Shown piece by piece: positions 47,548 through 59,300 of a DNA stretch of 64,000 bases; position 1 is the first letter of the stretch, and each line of letters opens with the position of its first letter. The notes beneath the pieces were generated by a model. That model was not told where the DNA came from. It worked only from the letters and a program-made list of their open reading frames with translations, and did no database searches. This DNA comes from Dryobates pubescens. Its lineage: Eukaryota > Chordata > Aves > Piciformes > Picidae. Where the stretch lies: positions 18,594,001-18,658,000 of the forward strand of contig NC_071627.1 in NCBI RefSeq assembly GCF_014839835.1. The letters are read 5' to 3'. The position numbers and the translations under genes are program-made.

Positions 47548-48267
47548 GCGGTGCACCTTCAGCTCTGCACCGTTCAGGCTATGAGGCGAGGCGAAGGGAG
47601 GTTTCACGTGTACCAGGTTCCCTCCCCCGCCCGTCTGAGGAGAGCTCGGGGCTGCTCCCGCCGGGTTCATGCTTTTGCGAGGCGGCGTCCGCGGAGCAGG
47701 TGTCCTGCGCGGGTCCCCGCGCTGCCCTCATGGCCTTTGTGAGGCTAAGCTGCACTGGACACCACCAGATTTCAGCCCGGGCCCCAACGAGCAATTTCCA
47801 CGTGCAGCTATTGCCACCGGTGTCTCCCTTTCATTACTAGCCCTGAGAGGAGATTGCTCTGTACCCAGGGATCCTGACTCCACAGGCATGTTGCCTTTTT
47901 GTGTCTGTTGAATCAGGTAACTTAGCAGCTATTTGCAGCTGGCTTCAGCTGCACTGGTTTTGTGATTGGACAGAAGATGTAAAAGATAAAAATGTATTTT
48001 GCACAAACACGGTCTTTTGCACTTGCAGAACTAGTTGAAAAAGTTCTGCATTACAGTTTGGTCTTATGTGGCGTTGAGATGACAGATTGCAGTTCTGCTT
48101 GGCATCAGCAGAGATGCTATTAAATTTGAGGGAGAAAAATGAAAGTTTCAGTTGGTGTTGCTCTGTAGATATAATATTTTCTGTCTTTTGTTTGGTGATA
48201 AAAGAACAAAGTAAAGGTAAGCAGCTGTGCAGCAAGTACAAGTTTCTTCAGAATGGCTGCTGTAACT

Positions 48268-48800
48268 GCTAAGCCACACCTTGAGTACTGTGTCCAGTTC
48301 TGGGCCCCTCAGTTTAGGAAGGACATCGAGACACTTGAACGTGTCCAGAGAAGGGCAACAAGGCTGGTGAGAGGCCTTGAGCACAAGCCCTATGAGGAGA
48401 GGCTGAGGGAGCTGGGATTGTTTAGCCTGGAGAAGAGAAGGATCAGAGGCGACCTCATTGTCCTCTACAACTACCTGAAGGGTGGTTGTAGACAGGAGGG
48501 GGTTGGTCTCTTCTCCCAGGCAACCAGCACCAGAACAAGGGGACACAGTCTCAAGTTGTGTCAGGGGAGGTTTAGACTCGAGGTGAGGAAAAAGTTCTTC
48601 ACTGAGCGAGTCATTCGTCATTGGAATGGGCTGCCCAGGGAGGTGGTGGAGTCGCCGTCCCTGGAGGTGTTCAAGGGGAGATTGGACGTGGCGCTTGGTG
48701 CTATGATCTAGTTGTGAGGTCTGTTGGAACAGGTTGGACTTGATGATCCTTGGGGTCTCTTCCAACCTTAGTTACTGTGATACTGTGATACTGTGATACT
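48268..48800 (+). mobile_element. CR1 LINE, longest younger-subfamily copy
   Basis: Starts in AAGCCACACCTTGAGTACTG and keeps an open frame of about 150 codons through the ORF2 C-terminus: [74 protein letters not shown] and a final GAMI. The 3' end is made of TACTGTGA units, unlike the TTCTATGA end of the other copies. The intact frame shows a recent insertion. Confidence 0.95.
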
Positions 48801-50676
48801 AAGAGCCATTCCTTGTTTAAGTTTCAGTGAAGAAGTGCAGTATAAATAAAAACTGTAGAAGGCAGATTTCTTTCCTTAGTGGATATGAATTTAATATATT
48901 TCTTGCCTGGATATGTATTTTGAGTATTTGAGGCTTAACATAAAAGCTAAACAAAGTGGTGCAAATGGGAGACTGCTGCAGTGACTGTTCATGTCAGGTG
49001 TAGCATCTGAGTGCAGGTAAATCCATGTAAAACCAGTTGTTTTGTATGTATCCTAGTCATGAAGGGTTTGCTTTTTCCTTTAATGACACACAACTGTCCT
49101 CAGCGTGGAGGCAGCACATTACAGCAGTGCTGGAAAGCTTCCAAAGCTGCAACTGGTAATTAAAGACACACCCTGCATAAAAGTATGCACCCTCCAGGCC
49201 TGTTTAAAAATTCAGGCTACAGAAATTATGCACGGTGTGATTGTCTGTAATCTTTTAAAAATAGGGTTTTTTTACTGTTTTCTGGTTGGCTTTTAAAAAG
49301 CTCTCTTGAAGAGGAGGTGTAGGGTTTGTGTATGTTTGTTTGTTTTGAAGAGTAGTATGAACAAGAATTTTGAAGTAGGATGTGTATTTCATTTCGGATG
49401 TGTATTTCATTTCTGATGGGACGTTGGTGTTTTTAGTATCCTGAGCTGTGACTAGAACATCCTTGTGCTAGGTGCTGGCAGAAAATGCTCTGATGCTGAC
49501 AGCACTCCTGGGACAGATAAACACATCCTTTTAGTTAGCTGTGAAAACGCATGGTGGTGCTCAAGCCTAACGTTAATGTGCAAAGTAGTAGACTAATTTG
49601 ACTAAGACTCTGTAATTACCATGCAGACCCCAAACAGCATAATCTTTTCTTTGTACTGAGGAGTTTGTTTTGTGCTGGTACTCTGGACTTACTGCTGCAA
49701 CTAGCAGAGCAAAGAGAAAGGAAAAGCAGTGGGGAGATTTTAAAGCTCCCTTTCACCTTGATGTGCACTACATCCTGGGATGCTCTGGGGTGAAATAAAA
49801 AAAAGTGACTGCATGTCAAATTGATGCCTGCTGGCTCCTTTCCAGTACCTCATGTTCACAGCAAGCGTTCTGAGCGTTTGGAGGAATATGTTCCTCTGCA
49901 TAAATACTGAAGCTGAGGAACTCATCTCCTAAATTGATGTTCATACTGCATATAAGAAAGCAAAATTCCCACTAGCAGCTCTTGGGGGTGCTAGGTAAGA
50001 ATCCTCTCAAATTATGATTTAAACCTGAAAACCTTTTGGAAAGCTCAAAAGGTTGCTTTGAGGATGAAAAGAACGATTAGATTGCATCTCTGTGTGATGT
50101 AAGGGGTTAGAAAGCAAAAGGGGATGACATTGCAGGGCTGAGAAATGCTAGATATTTATTATATTCAGTGACTTTAATGGTGGCTAGTCGGTGCAGATGT
50201 TAATGTGATGCAGACTTGCAATGGGCCAGCATCCCAGAATGCAAGGTTTTTCAACTTCTGTTTTTTTCAATTTTAAATAGCTTTTTGGTTCAGAAAAGTC
50301 TACCCCACTTCTAAATTGAGCCCATGTTAGAAAAAATTCTACAGCAGAGCCCTCATTCTCTACTAGGAATAGAAAATAGTTTGGTATCAATGTATTTTAA
50401 TGTCTTAACACCTTTTGTTTTCCCATCTTGGCTATTTTTACTATTTCCTACATTAATTACTTTTTCCTAGTGCTTTTTCTTTGTTTTATAATTTGTTCAT
50501 AGCAAGTGGTAGAAGTAATGATATCTTGGAATGCCAGACTCTTCAGGTCTATACCATTAAAGTGTTTCCAGCCCAACGCAGACACGTGCCCCCTTTCCTT
50601 GCTGTTCAAGATCACTCCAGTGTAATGCAGCAGACAGCATGGTTTACTGGACACTGCCATCACTGTGCCCAAGAAA
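48801..50676. other. Gene-free stretch between two CR1 copies
   Basis: About 1.9 kb of AT-rich DNA without a recognisable gene. It holds a perfect 18-base tandem duplication at 49378-49413 (unit GGATGTGTATTTCATTTC). Confidence 0.5.
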
Positions 50677-51043
50677 TCACAGTATCACAGTATAACTAAG
50701 GTTGGAAGAGACCCCAAGGATCATCGAGTCCAACCTGTCTCGGTAGACCTCACGACTAGACCATGGCACCAAGTGCCACGTCCAATCTCCTCTTGAACAC
50801 CTCCAGAGACAGTGACTCCACCACCTCCCTGGGCAGCACATTCCAATGACGAACGACTTGCTCAGTGAAGAACTTTCTCCTCACCCCGAGTCTAAACCTC
50901 CCCTGGCGCAGCTTGAGACTGTGTCCCCTTGTTCTGGTGCTGGTTGCCTGGGAGAAGAGGCCAACCCCTTCCTGGCTACAACCACCTTTCAGGTAGTTGT
51001 AGAGGGCAATGAGGTCACCCCTGATCCTTCTCTTCTCCATGAA
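50677..51043 (-). mobile_element. CR1 LINE, same subfamily as 48268, opposite orientation
   Basis: On the minus strand it reads [46 protein letters not shown] and GAMV, then the same TACTGTGA-type 3' end (seen as TCACAGTATCACAG on the + strand). With the copy at 48268-48800 it forms an inverted pair about 1.9 kb apart. Confidence 0.93.
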
Positions 51044-52270
51044 TGTAAGCTCTGACTCTGAATTACAGTGTGGCTCTGGGCAGATCACCAAGAGATGAAT
51101 TTCCAGTGTTCAATAATGTGGTGTGTTTCAGTAACTAGCAGCTTGGCTGTAGACATGGACACATCTTAAGTTTGTCAAATTACCACTGGTACAATGGGTC
51201 TGTGTCTCAGCTTCTTTATCAGCAAAGTGGAGGTTAGATTAATATTTATATAGTTCTCTTACAGGAGTTTTTTCAGGATTGTTTAATTAATCTTGGCACT
51301 GTGAAATACTAGAGCCTTGTACCAGTGTACCATATGATTTTCCACTTCCTGAATGCAACTGTTACTCCTCTGGCACTATTCAGCCCAATTATTTTTATTT
51401 TATTTACTTCAATTCTTTGTGTTCTAGACTATGCCCCACTGGCAAGGGATCTCGGGAGAGAACTGTGATGCTTTTGTTCACCAAACAAAACCTGATTCAT
51501 CACTTTCCTTACATCACCACCCAGCTCTTTAGCTTCTCAACACAGACTGGTATGGCTTCCCTTTAGGTAAGTTGTAAATCACAGCAGCTGTGTGTTTGTT
51601 TGGAATCCAGTGCTCTCCAGTGTTGTAAAAGCAGTAAAAATACATGTAATCATAAGAGATATGTAATTATCAGATATGGTGCAGGAGTGGTTTCCTGAAG
51701 AGACTGAAGATAAATATGAAACTCAGAAACTGGAACTAAGTGAATTGCTTTAAAGAGCTCTGAAAAGCAGTGAGAATGGGAGGAAAAATGAGGGCAGATG
51801 AGAAGCTAAGCGATGGGGAAAAATGTAGGAAATAAGATCGCAGATAGGGAAAAGCAGGGGGATTTCTGAGAGAGGGTATAGAGAGAGTAGGCAATCACAG
51901 AAAGAGATGCACTGACTCTGTTGCTATTGTAGGACCCAGTAATGCTCCCAGTTCCTGTGTGTGGCTATGGGTTTCTGCAGCAATTAAAGTTTATTTGTGC
52001 TTATGTTCACTGAATGGAATAAAAGTGCAAAAGAACACAGAGGCTTTGGGGGTTCCCTGCTGGCAGTATTACGAGGCACACCAAATTAAGTTTTGCAGGC
52101 AACCTTAATTTTTGCATTATTAAACTTTTGCCAGACTTTTTGTAAGAAAGCCTACTTCCTAAGACATTCCTTTGCTTTTATATATGCATGTATGAATATT
52201 TTTTTTTAATGGCTCGTGAAAAGCTTTAAATAAACCTGGCCATGTTATTGTCCACCTTAGGCATGCAGTG
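51044..52270. other. Gene-free stretch
   Basis: About 1.2 kb with no recognisable gene, repeat or regulatory signal. Confidence 0.5.
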
Positions 52271-53083
52271 TCATAGAATCATAGAATTGTTAGGGTTGGA
52301 AGGGACCTCAAGGATCATCTAGTTCCAACCCCGCTGCCATGGGCAGAGACACCTCACACTAGATCAGGTTGCCCAGAGCCACATCCAGCCTGGCCTTAAA
52401 AACCTCTGGGGATGAGGCTTCTACCACCTCCCTGGGCAACCTGTGTCTCACCACCCTCAGGGTGAAAAACTTCTTCCTAACATCCAACCTGAATCTAGCC
52501 ATTTCTATTTTTTTTTCCATTCCCCCTAATCCTGTCACTACCTGACACCCTAAAAAGTCCCTCCCCAGCTTTCTTGTAGGCCCCCTAAAGATACTGGAAA
52601 GCCACAATAAGGTCTCCTTGGAGCCTCCTCTTCACCAGACTGAATAGCTCAAACTCTCTCAGTCTTATAGGAGAGGAGCTCCAGCCCTCTGCTCATCCTC
52701 GTGGCCCTTCTCTGGACACATTCCATCACTCCCAGATCTTTCTTGTAATGGGGGGCTCCAGAACTGGACACAGTATTCCAGGTGGGGTCTCACCAGAGCA
52801 GAGTGGAGGGGGAGAATCGCCTCTCTCAACCTGCTGGCTATGCTTTTCTTCATGCAGACCTTGCACTTGGTCTTGTTGAACCTCATGAGGTTGTCATGGG
52901 CCCACTTCTCCAGCCTGTCAAGGTCCCTCTGGATGGATCCCTTCCTCCATTGTGTCTGCTGCACCACACAGCTTGGTGTCGTCAGCAAACTTGCTGAGGG
53001 TGCACTCAATGCCACTGTCCTTGTCGAACAAGATTGGTCCCAGTACTGATGCCTGAGGGACTCCACTTGTGTTCTTCTAAGTC
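52271..53083 (-). mobile_element. CR1 LINE fragment extending into the reverse transcriptase region
   Basis: The longest CR1 piece here, about 810 bases. Its 3' end at the left reads CATAGAATCATAGAATTG, the classical CR1 terminal repeat. Upstream on the minus strand it keeps conserved RT-end blocks: LEKWAHDNLMRFNKTKCKV, then [26 protein letters not shown]. The frame is interrupted and the text between these blocks is shorter than in CR1, pointing to an internal deletion. It belongs to a different subfamily from the TRTRGHS copies. Confidence 0.93.
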
Positions 53084-55010
53084 AGCATATTTTGGTGCTC
53101 TTGAGAATTCTTATGTGGGATTTTCTTTGTAAGCAGTTTGGGGTGCTGGCATTTGTCCATCCACATGGACAAATCAGGCTTCCACATTATCTGAACTCTG
53201 AGAAGGTCTTTTGAAAGTTTTAATGAGATGTCACCATAGTGGCTCCCTTCTGTCCTCAGTTTCTGACCACTGAAAGTTTGGAATCCAAATGCCTCTGTTA
53301 ATAATGGGAGATAAACAATCATTGAATTCAGAAGTTTTAGCCACCCAGTGTTGAATACAGAAAAGGCTTTTAAAATTCCAGAGAAATGAAGCAGAAAGTT
53401 GAGGTGCTTTTAAAAAGACATGCCTGACAAGGCAGTGGTAATGCCACATAGCTGGTCTGCCCATTAGAAAACCTCTGCATTTGTGGAGTAATGCATTTTC
53501 AGAATTAAATACTGAGAGGTGACAGAATGAAATAAAGGTGGGGTTCAGTTCCTGTTGTTTGAGTGCAAACTGAAGCAAGAACTTCAGTGGTTTGCTCCAA
53601 TACTTTCATGATATAATTACTTCTATTACAACAATAGGGATTTCCACTCCATCTCCTATAAATACTTGTTGCTGCTTATAGTTGTACATATGTCTTTGTC
53701 TCTCCCTCCTGCTTACTGTTATTTCTCACAGAAACAGCACTGAATACAGGCTTTATGACTTACAGATCCTGCACTGTTGCCCCTGTCCTCAGCCTCAGCA
53801 CTGAACCAACCCCACAAAGGACTGCAAAAAAGTGACTCATGGTTCTTCCTCCATGTACATCATGAGAAGACAAGCAGGCCCTAGAAATGAAGCTGAAATT
53901 CTGAAGCCTTATTTGACAGTTGCTTCATGCTCTTGTGATAAGTGGGGTACTGGCAAGTATTAGTGAACAGTGATGCAGCAGTGAGTCAGATGAGGCAGGC
54001 AGAATGATGGGGTGGCTGGGGGCTGGGGAAGCCATTGTTTTCCTATGTTCTCTGAAGGAGTCCAGGGTTGGAAGCTGTGAATTTACCCTGGATACAAACA
54101 CAGAATTAGGTGATAGTACAACAGTTATGATAAAAGTTAACACAAACCGCCTTTTTCTTCTGGCGTTTTAAAAACCTTGGGTACTTAGACAAGGGTAATT
54201 TTGCAAAGCAGAATGTGTACAGACACCCACACCCTTTATTTTCATCTCTACTTCATAAAGATGTTGTGTTGAGGCTATACATTGTTAATACCTATGCCTG
54301 TGAACCCTCCAGCTCTCATTAGAGAGGGCAGGAAAAAAGCAATTACTAAACTGGCTAGGCCAACCCTTGTGAACTACAGGATTTTCCAGTTCAGCGTATT
54401 CCTTCATTCCTCACTGCTGCAGAGTTTTTTTTTCATGTCCCTGGCAATGTGGCTTTGTAATTTTTCAAACATTAAAGTGAAAAACATTACTTCTCTTGGG
54501 TCATTTTTTTTTTTACTTAGTGCTTATGAATGCATGATGCATGCTAGGGCTTGGCCATGCAGCTTTTACAGAGTAATTATTAGTGGGACTTTCCATTCTG
54601 GGGCTGGGTGCAGACTGTGATGATGAGGTGCTGCACATAGGACGCTTAGCACAGGTGTCCAGCTGAAAAATGGCAGTATGGAAGAATAGAGAGTCTCTGG
54701 TGGTCTTCTTGTTGGTCTCACAACAAAGGTGACTATAGATTTTGCAGTACTCCACTAGGGAAAAATGTAGTTAACCCTAACATCTGAAATTAATATAGTG
54801 GTTTGTGTTCCACAAGGTTAATACAGAGCATTAATAAAATAGGGGAGATGGCTTTTATACAACTGACCAGACGCTGCCTCAAATTGTGCTGCCGACTCTG
54901 TGAGTCATCTTGCAGCTGCCCTGACGAGTCCTTCGTGTCCCGAGAAGACCCCAAACCAAACCAAAACTAAAACCCTGGTGTCCTATCGGAATTTAAAGCC
55001 AAAGCTCTGC
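53084..55010. other. Gene-free stretch before the second CpG island
   Basis: About 1.9 kb, mostly AT-rich, with no recognised gene or repeat. Confidence 0.5.
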
Positions 55011-55019
55011 CCTTTCGGG

Positions 55020-56330
55020 GAGGGGGTGGAAGAGCAAGGCTAACAGCGTGGCGAGCAGCCGGCTGGTGCCGCGCTGGCTGGCAGGGAGCCCTCTCCCTGC
55101 AACTGCGAGCAGCTTCCCCTGCCTAATTCCTATGCCCAAAGCGGGTTTTTCCACCCAAACCTGCGTTTTCTCGTTGAAAAGCCTGTTCCGCTCTCTCACC
55201 ACCCCCGGCCCTGGGGGACAGTGGTACGGCGAGAAGCGCGGACCTGCAAGACCTGCTCCGCGGACACGGTACCCCAGCCCCAGCGCCTCCAGCAGCTCCG
55301 GCGAGGGCGGGCCCAGGGGGGCGCGCGCGAGGCGGGCCCGGCGCATGCGCGGAGCGGGGCCGCGCGCGCGCAGGCAGCGGGGCCATGGCCGCCCGTCTGC
55401 GGGGCCGGGGGGTGTCGGCGCCTTGAGGCGGCGCGGCGCAGCCATGGTGCCTCGGGGAGCCGCTCTGTCGCCGCCGTCGGGCACCGAGCCGCCGCCGTCG
55501 CTGTAAGGCGCGGAGCCCCGACGCGACACCGGGGAGCAGGATCAAGAGGAGGAGGTGGCGGCAATCCCGCCGGTCCAGGTGATTCCCCACCCGCCGTTTC
55601 AGACACGCGCGGGCCCCTCCCCGGCCGTTCCGACTGTCGCGGGGGCCGAGGCGGGGGCGTCCATCCCTCCCCCCTCCGCGTATCCCGGGGCGCTCTTCCG
55701 CGCACCGCGCTGCTCGCACGCGTGTTCGCCCGCCCGTGTGGTGGGGCTTCCCCCGGCCTTCCCTGTGTGCAGCGGCCCATCATCCCCTCCCGCCTCCCCC
55801 CTCCCCTTCCCTCCCCTCTCCCCTCCCTTCGCCGGCGCTGGCTTGCAGCGAGCCGTGCCGGGGTTACTAGAGTTCAAAGGCGGCGGAACTGCGCGGGGCC
55901 CGGGGAAGGATGCTCGGGGCTTTCTGCGGCGCCGGTGATGAGTGCGGGAGTTTCGCCTGGCAGGCGGCAGGCAGGAAATAAGTCGCCGGCTGGGAAGTGT
56001 GCGTGGAGGGGAACGGAGGTGGGGGGGGTCATGGAGCTCGCAGGCCCGCATGCTTGAGTACGTGTGCCCAGCCCGGCGGTGCAGCTGGACCTGCGCCCGG
56101 AGGATGAGCTGCTCGGTGCTGCAGTCGTGACTGAGGTGCTGGCTTCGTTGGGGGAGGTTGCGATGTGCCTCTCCCTCTCTGGGTTCTGGCTTTACCTTCT
56201 GCTTTCCGCGCCCGTCTGTAAATATCCCCTAACCCTTTGTCGGGCTGCTAGACGCCGCACGCCCGCGGCGGTGAGGCACGGAGCTGGGTCCAGGTGGGGA
56301 GAGGGGAGGCCCGGCTGTGCCCTCCGAAGA
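55020..56330 (+). promoter_or_regulatory. Large CpG-island promoter, probably of RNF145
   Basis: Dense CpG block of about 1.3 kb with GCGCGCGC runs at 55319-55370 and a strongly strand-biased C/T stretch at about 55783-55830. It is divergent from UBLCP1 and 8 kb from it. In human, RNF145 is the neighbour of UBLCP1 in divergent orientation, so this is most likely the RNF145 start; no RNF145 protein-coding sequence was found in the window. Open frames of up to 278 codons on both strands result from the GC content. Confidence 0.6.
55390..55578 (+). other. Candidate non-coding first exon with short upstream ORFs
   Basis: The sequence ends GCCGGTCCAG before a good donor GTGATT at 55579, which suggests a first exon finishing at 55578. 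The 5' limit is unknown. Two short ATG frames lie in or near it: one from 55385 (13 codons, ending TGA) and one from 55444 to 55506 (20 codons, ending TAA). Both would act as upstream ORFs if the main start codon is in a later exon. Assignment to RNF145 rests on gene order only. Confidence 0.4.
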
Positions 56331-56339
56331 CGGGCCCTA

Positions 56340-59300
56340 AAGCATGTGGTAATGGTTATGTAAGAAGCAGTCCCTCTGAACAGGTTTTTTTTTTTTTTTC
56401 TTTCCTACTTATGTTAGTCGATTTTTTGAGACGTTCTGTAGCCTTTCAAAATAGGGTTTGTGATGAGAATTTTCTTTTTTTTTTTTCCCCCCTGTGATCG
56501 AGAGTAGTTCTGTGTACTCAGTACACTTGTGACAGATGGTTGCTCTTAGTGGAAGTCTTTTGCTTGCGCTACCTTTTTGGGAGAGTGTGTGTGTGGGACC
56601 TGGTGCAGAGATAACCTGATTGGGGGAATAAAGTGGGGGGAAAAAAAGGCTGTGTTTTTTTTTTTCTTTTTAATTTCTTTAATGCATGCATGTAAGTATC
56701 AGTTAACGAAGGAGAATAGTAGATATCATAGGCAAAAGGTGGGTTTTGCCACTGAAAAAGGCAAAATATAATAATATAATGTATTTGACTTGTAAATACT
56801 AGCTATTTGTGATCTCATTCAAAATACTTCAAAAGTTTGTGGATGTTGCTGTATTTCTTCTGCAGATTTTAGTACAAGTTTCTCTTAGCCTATTTTGTGG
56901 ACTTGGCACTTGGATGCTTTAAGTTATATTTGTGTTAGGGTTTTTTTCTGGTGTATGTAATGAACCCTAGAGATCAAGTCTGGGAGAGGAGGAAGGAAAT
57001 AATTTGTAGTTACTCTTTGATCACTTTTGGTTTTAGGTTAATGATGATAGATTGGAAAGTTGAAAATATATATTTTAGGATGAGAGCTGTTAAGATGTTG
57101 CACCCTGTAACTTTGGTTCAGCTGTAACCTCGGCTTATATTTACCAGTTAAATAAGAAGTTACCTCCATGTGACAAACTATCTTTGTTTCTAGTTTGTTT
57201 TAATAACTACAATAATCAGCTGGTTTTTTTTGAGCTGTAATATCACTAAGGGATTCAGTTAGCTCCTAAACTAAACATTAGGAAATAACCTGTCTTTTTG
57301 AACACTGTTCTATGGAAGGATTGTCAAAAAAGTTATAAAGCAATATAAAGCTACTGCTTATTCAAAGCACAGAATTCACCTGCATCATTCTGAGAAGCTA
57401 CTGATGTTAGAACAACCTAATTCTGAGATAGGAAGTGAGCAGCATGCCTCGGGAATAAATAACACGGGAATTCCTTTCCTTTGCAGAGGGTGGAAAGTAT
57501 CTCACTCTGGTTCAACAGCTGGGGTCCATGGTGCAGATGCAGAAAAGTACATCATGCCAGTATGATATGAATAAATGGGTGTGTCGTGGAAAACTCTGTA
57601 AGCCTGCTTAGAGTTTCATGTTGCACTCTCAAAAATATTCTCTAAGCTGTTTGCTAAGCTTGCGTTGGTTTCCTCCTCTTCACACAGACATGCAGATAGC
57701 TTCTCTTTCAGTCCTCTGGAACTCTTTATGTGGTGATCTACTTTTTCTGAGTTCATTTTTAGCTCCAGAGGGACCTGGCAATGTTTGATGTGGTTAGAGA
57801 GTGGACAGTTCATCGTTGTTATGTGTTTTAAATGGATGTTCATGTCTAGCGCCTTCAATATGATTCAGACATTTGTGCCAGCACCCCTGCCTTTACCTTT
57901 ATAACATTTCCTTTCATTTTAGAGAAGCCCTGCTGCTTTGTAATTAGTTGCGTACTTGAAAGGAACGTTCAGGAGTGGGTACTTCATCTTGTGGAGGTTT
58001 TCTGGAAAGATTTTTTTTTTTGGTTGCTTATCTTAAGATTGAACACGCTTTTAAAGAGACTTTTCTAAGTGTTCTCACCATTTGTTTGATCTTTCTGTCA
58101 CATGAGTCAGGTACTGCGGGAAGCTAAGCTGCCTATTTCACACGACTGGAAATTGATGCTCTTTCTATATTACTCAGATAGCTAAGGTAGCAGCAACGGA
58201 AACTTTATCAGTATTGACCTAGAGAAATTTTGACAGCCTAATTTTATATTTTAATTTTTGAACAGTCAGGTAGCTAGTTATTGATTGGCATTGCAGGTGC
58301 TAAACATAGGCTGTGTCTGGATCTGAAAAGGCTAAAAACTAAATGAGCAACTGTGAAATATATTTCATCCTGTCACGTAAAATCATCCTGGTAATAACAC
58401 ATTTGGGTTGCAGGGTTTTTTGTGAAGCTTGTGTGGCTGGTCTTCCTGTGATCCAGCTCCCTGAGGTGGGCTGTCACAGACTGCATCATCTTGGGCTGTC
58501 ATTAATGCTGTGGGTAGGTCCTCTGGGTATTCTATCCTCTGCAGAGGAGCTTTGGGATTGCTGCCCAGATTTTCTCAGAATGTGCTGATACAAATGTGGT
58601 TAGGCAGGCTTGTAGGTGTAGGCTTGCAAACACGGCTGTGATGGCAGAAAGAAAAATGCTGAATAATTAGTTAATAAACCAAACCTTGGACTGGCAAGAA
58701 ACTGTGGAGTCAAAAAGGACCTTGGAGCCATTCAGTTTGTTGATTCAATCTAGATTTTCTACTGAAGTTTTTACTTGCAGATACTGTCAGTTCCATTTTA
58801 ATTTTAATAAATTAGATTCCAGTCTTTCAGTTGCCTAGCTGAACTTGGCAGATCTATGAGCTAAAAAACAAGGAGCACCTCTGAGTGTGACTAGATTTGG
58901 ACGGATCATACGCAGGCAGATGCTGCTGCTATAGGAATCCACAGAAAGGTTTTGCTGCATACCTGGTGGATTTGTTAACCTTTGTTCACATGTGTTAGGC
59001 CCTGAGTTCATTCCCTTGATCTTACCTACTCATTATGAAAAATAAAAGACACAGGATGTTTTACAGGCTGCCCATAAATAATACACTCACTGTATAATTG
59101 AGAGTGTACTGGAACTGCGCTTAGCGTATCAATGTACTCCAGAAATAAATCTTTAAAGAAAATTTTAGCCTCACAGCTCTGTGATATGTATCCTAATTTC
59201 CTGAACTGATTTTCTTTTTCCTGCTATAAAAACTCACTAGAATCAATGAAAGTTGGAAATACAGATCTTCTTTTCTATGCAGTTAACTGTCTTTTGTTGG

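Larger units (their letters stand above)
46860..47730. promoter_or_regulatory. UBLCP1: CpG-island promoter of UBLCP1
   Basis: GC- and CpG-rich block directly upstream of UBLCP1. Two identical ETS/GABP-type ACCGGAAGC sites lie at 47345-47353 and 47367-47375, 22 bases apart, as in TATA-less housekeeping promoters. A possible non-coding exon 1 on the minus strand would run from near 47345 to 47307, ending CCAGG before a GTGAGG donor. Long overlapping open frames on both strands (up to 179 codons) are a by-product of the base composition. Whether the island also drives a + strand transcript cannot be told. Confidence 0.75.

Noticed and set aside
46817-47742. Overlapping long open frames (up to 179 codons) on both strands
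   Set aside because: They lie in a CpG island where stop codons are rare, overlap each other in several frames and show no domain. They are composition effects.
48253-48711. 152-codon + strand open frame as a possible host gene
   Set aside because: It is the C-terminal end of CR1 ORF2 with the element's own 3' end after it, not a host gene.
55048-56057. Open frames up to 278 codons on both strands
   Set aside because: Same reason: CpG-island composition, rich in Ala, Arg, Gly and Pro in every frame, with no recognisable family.
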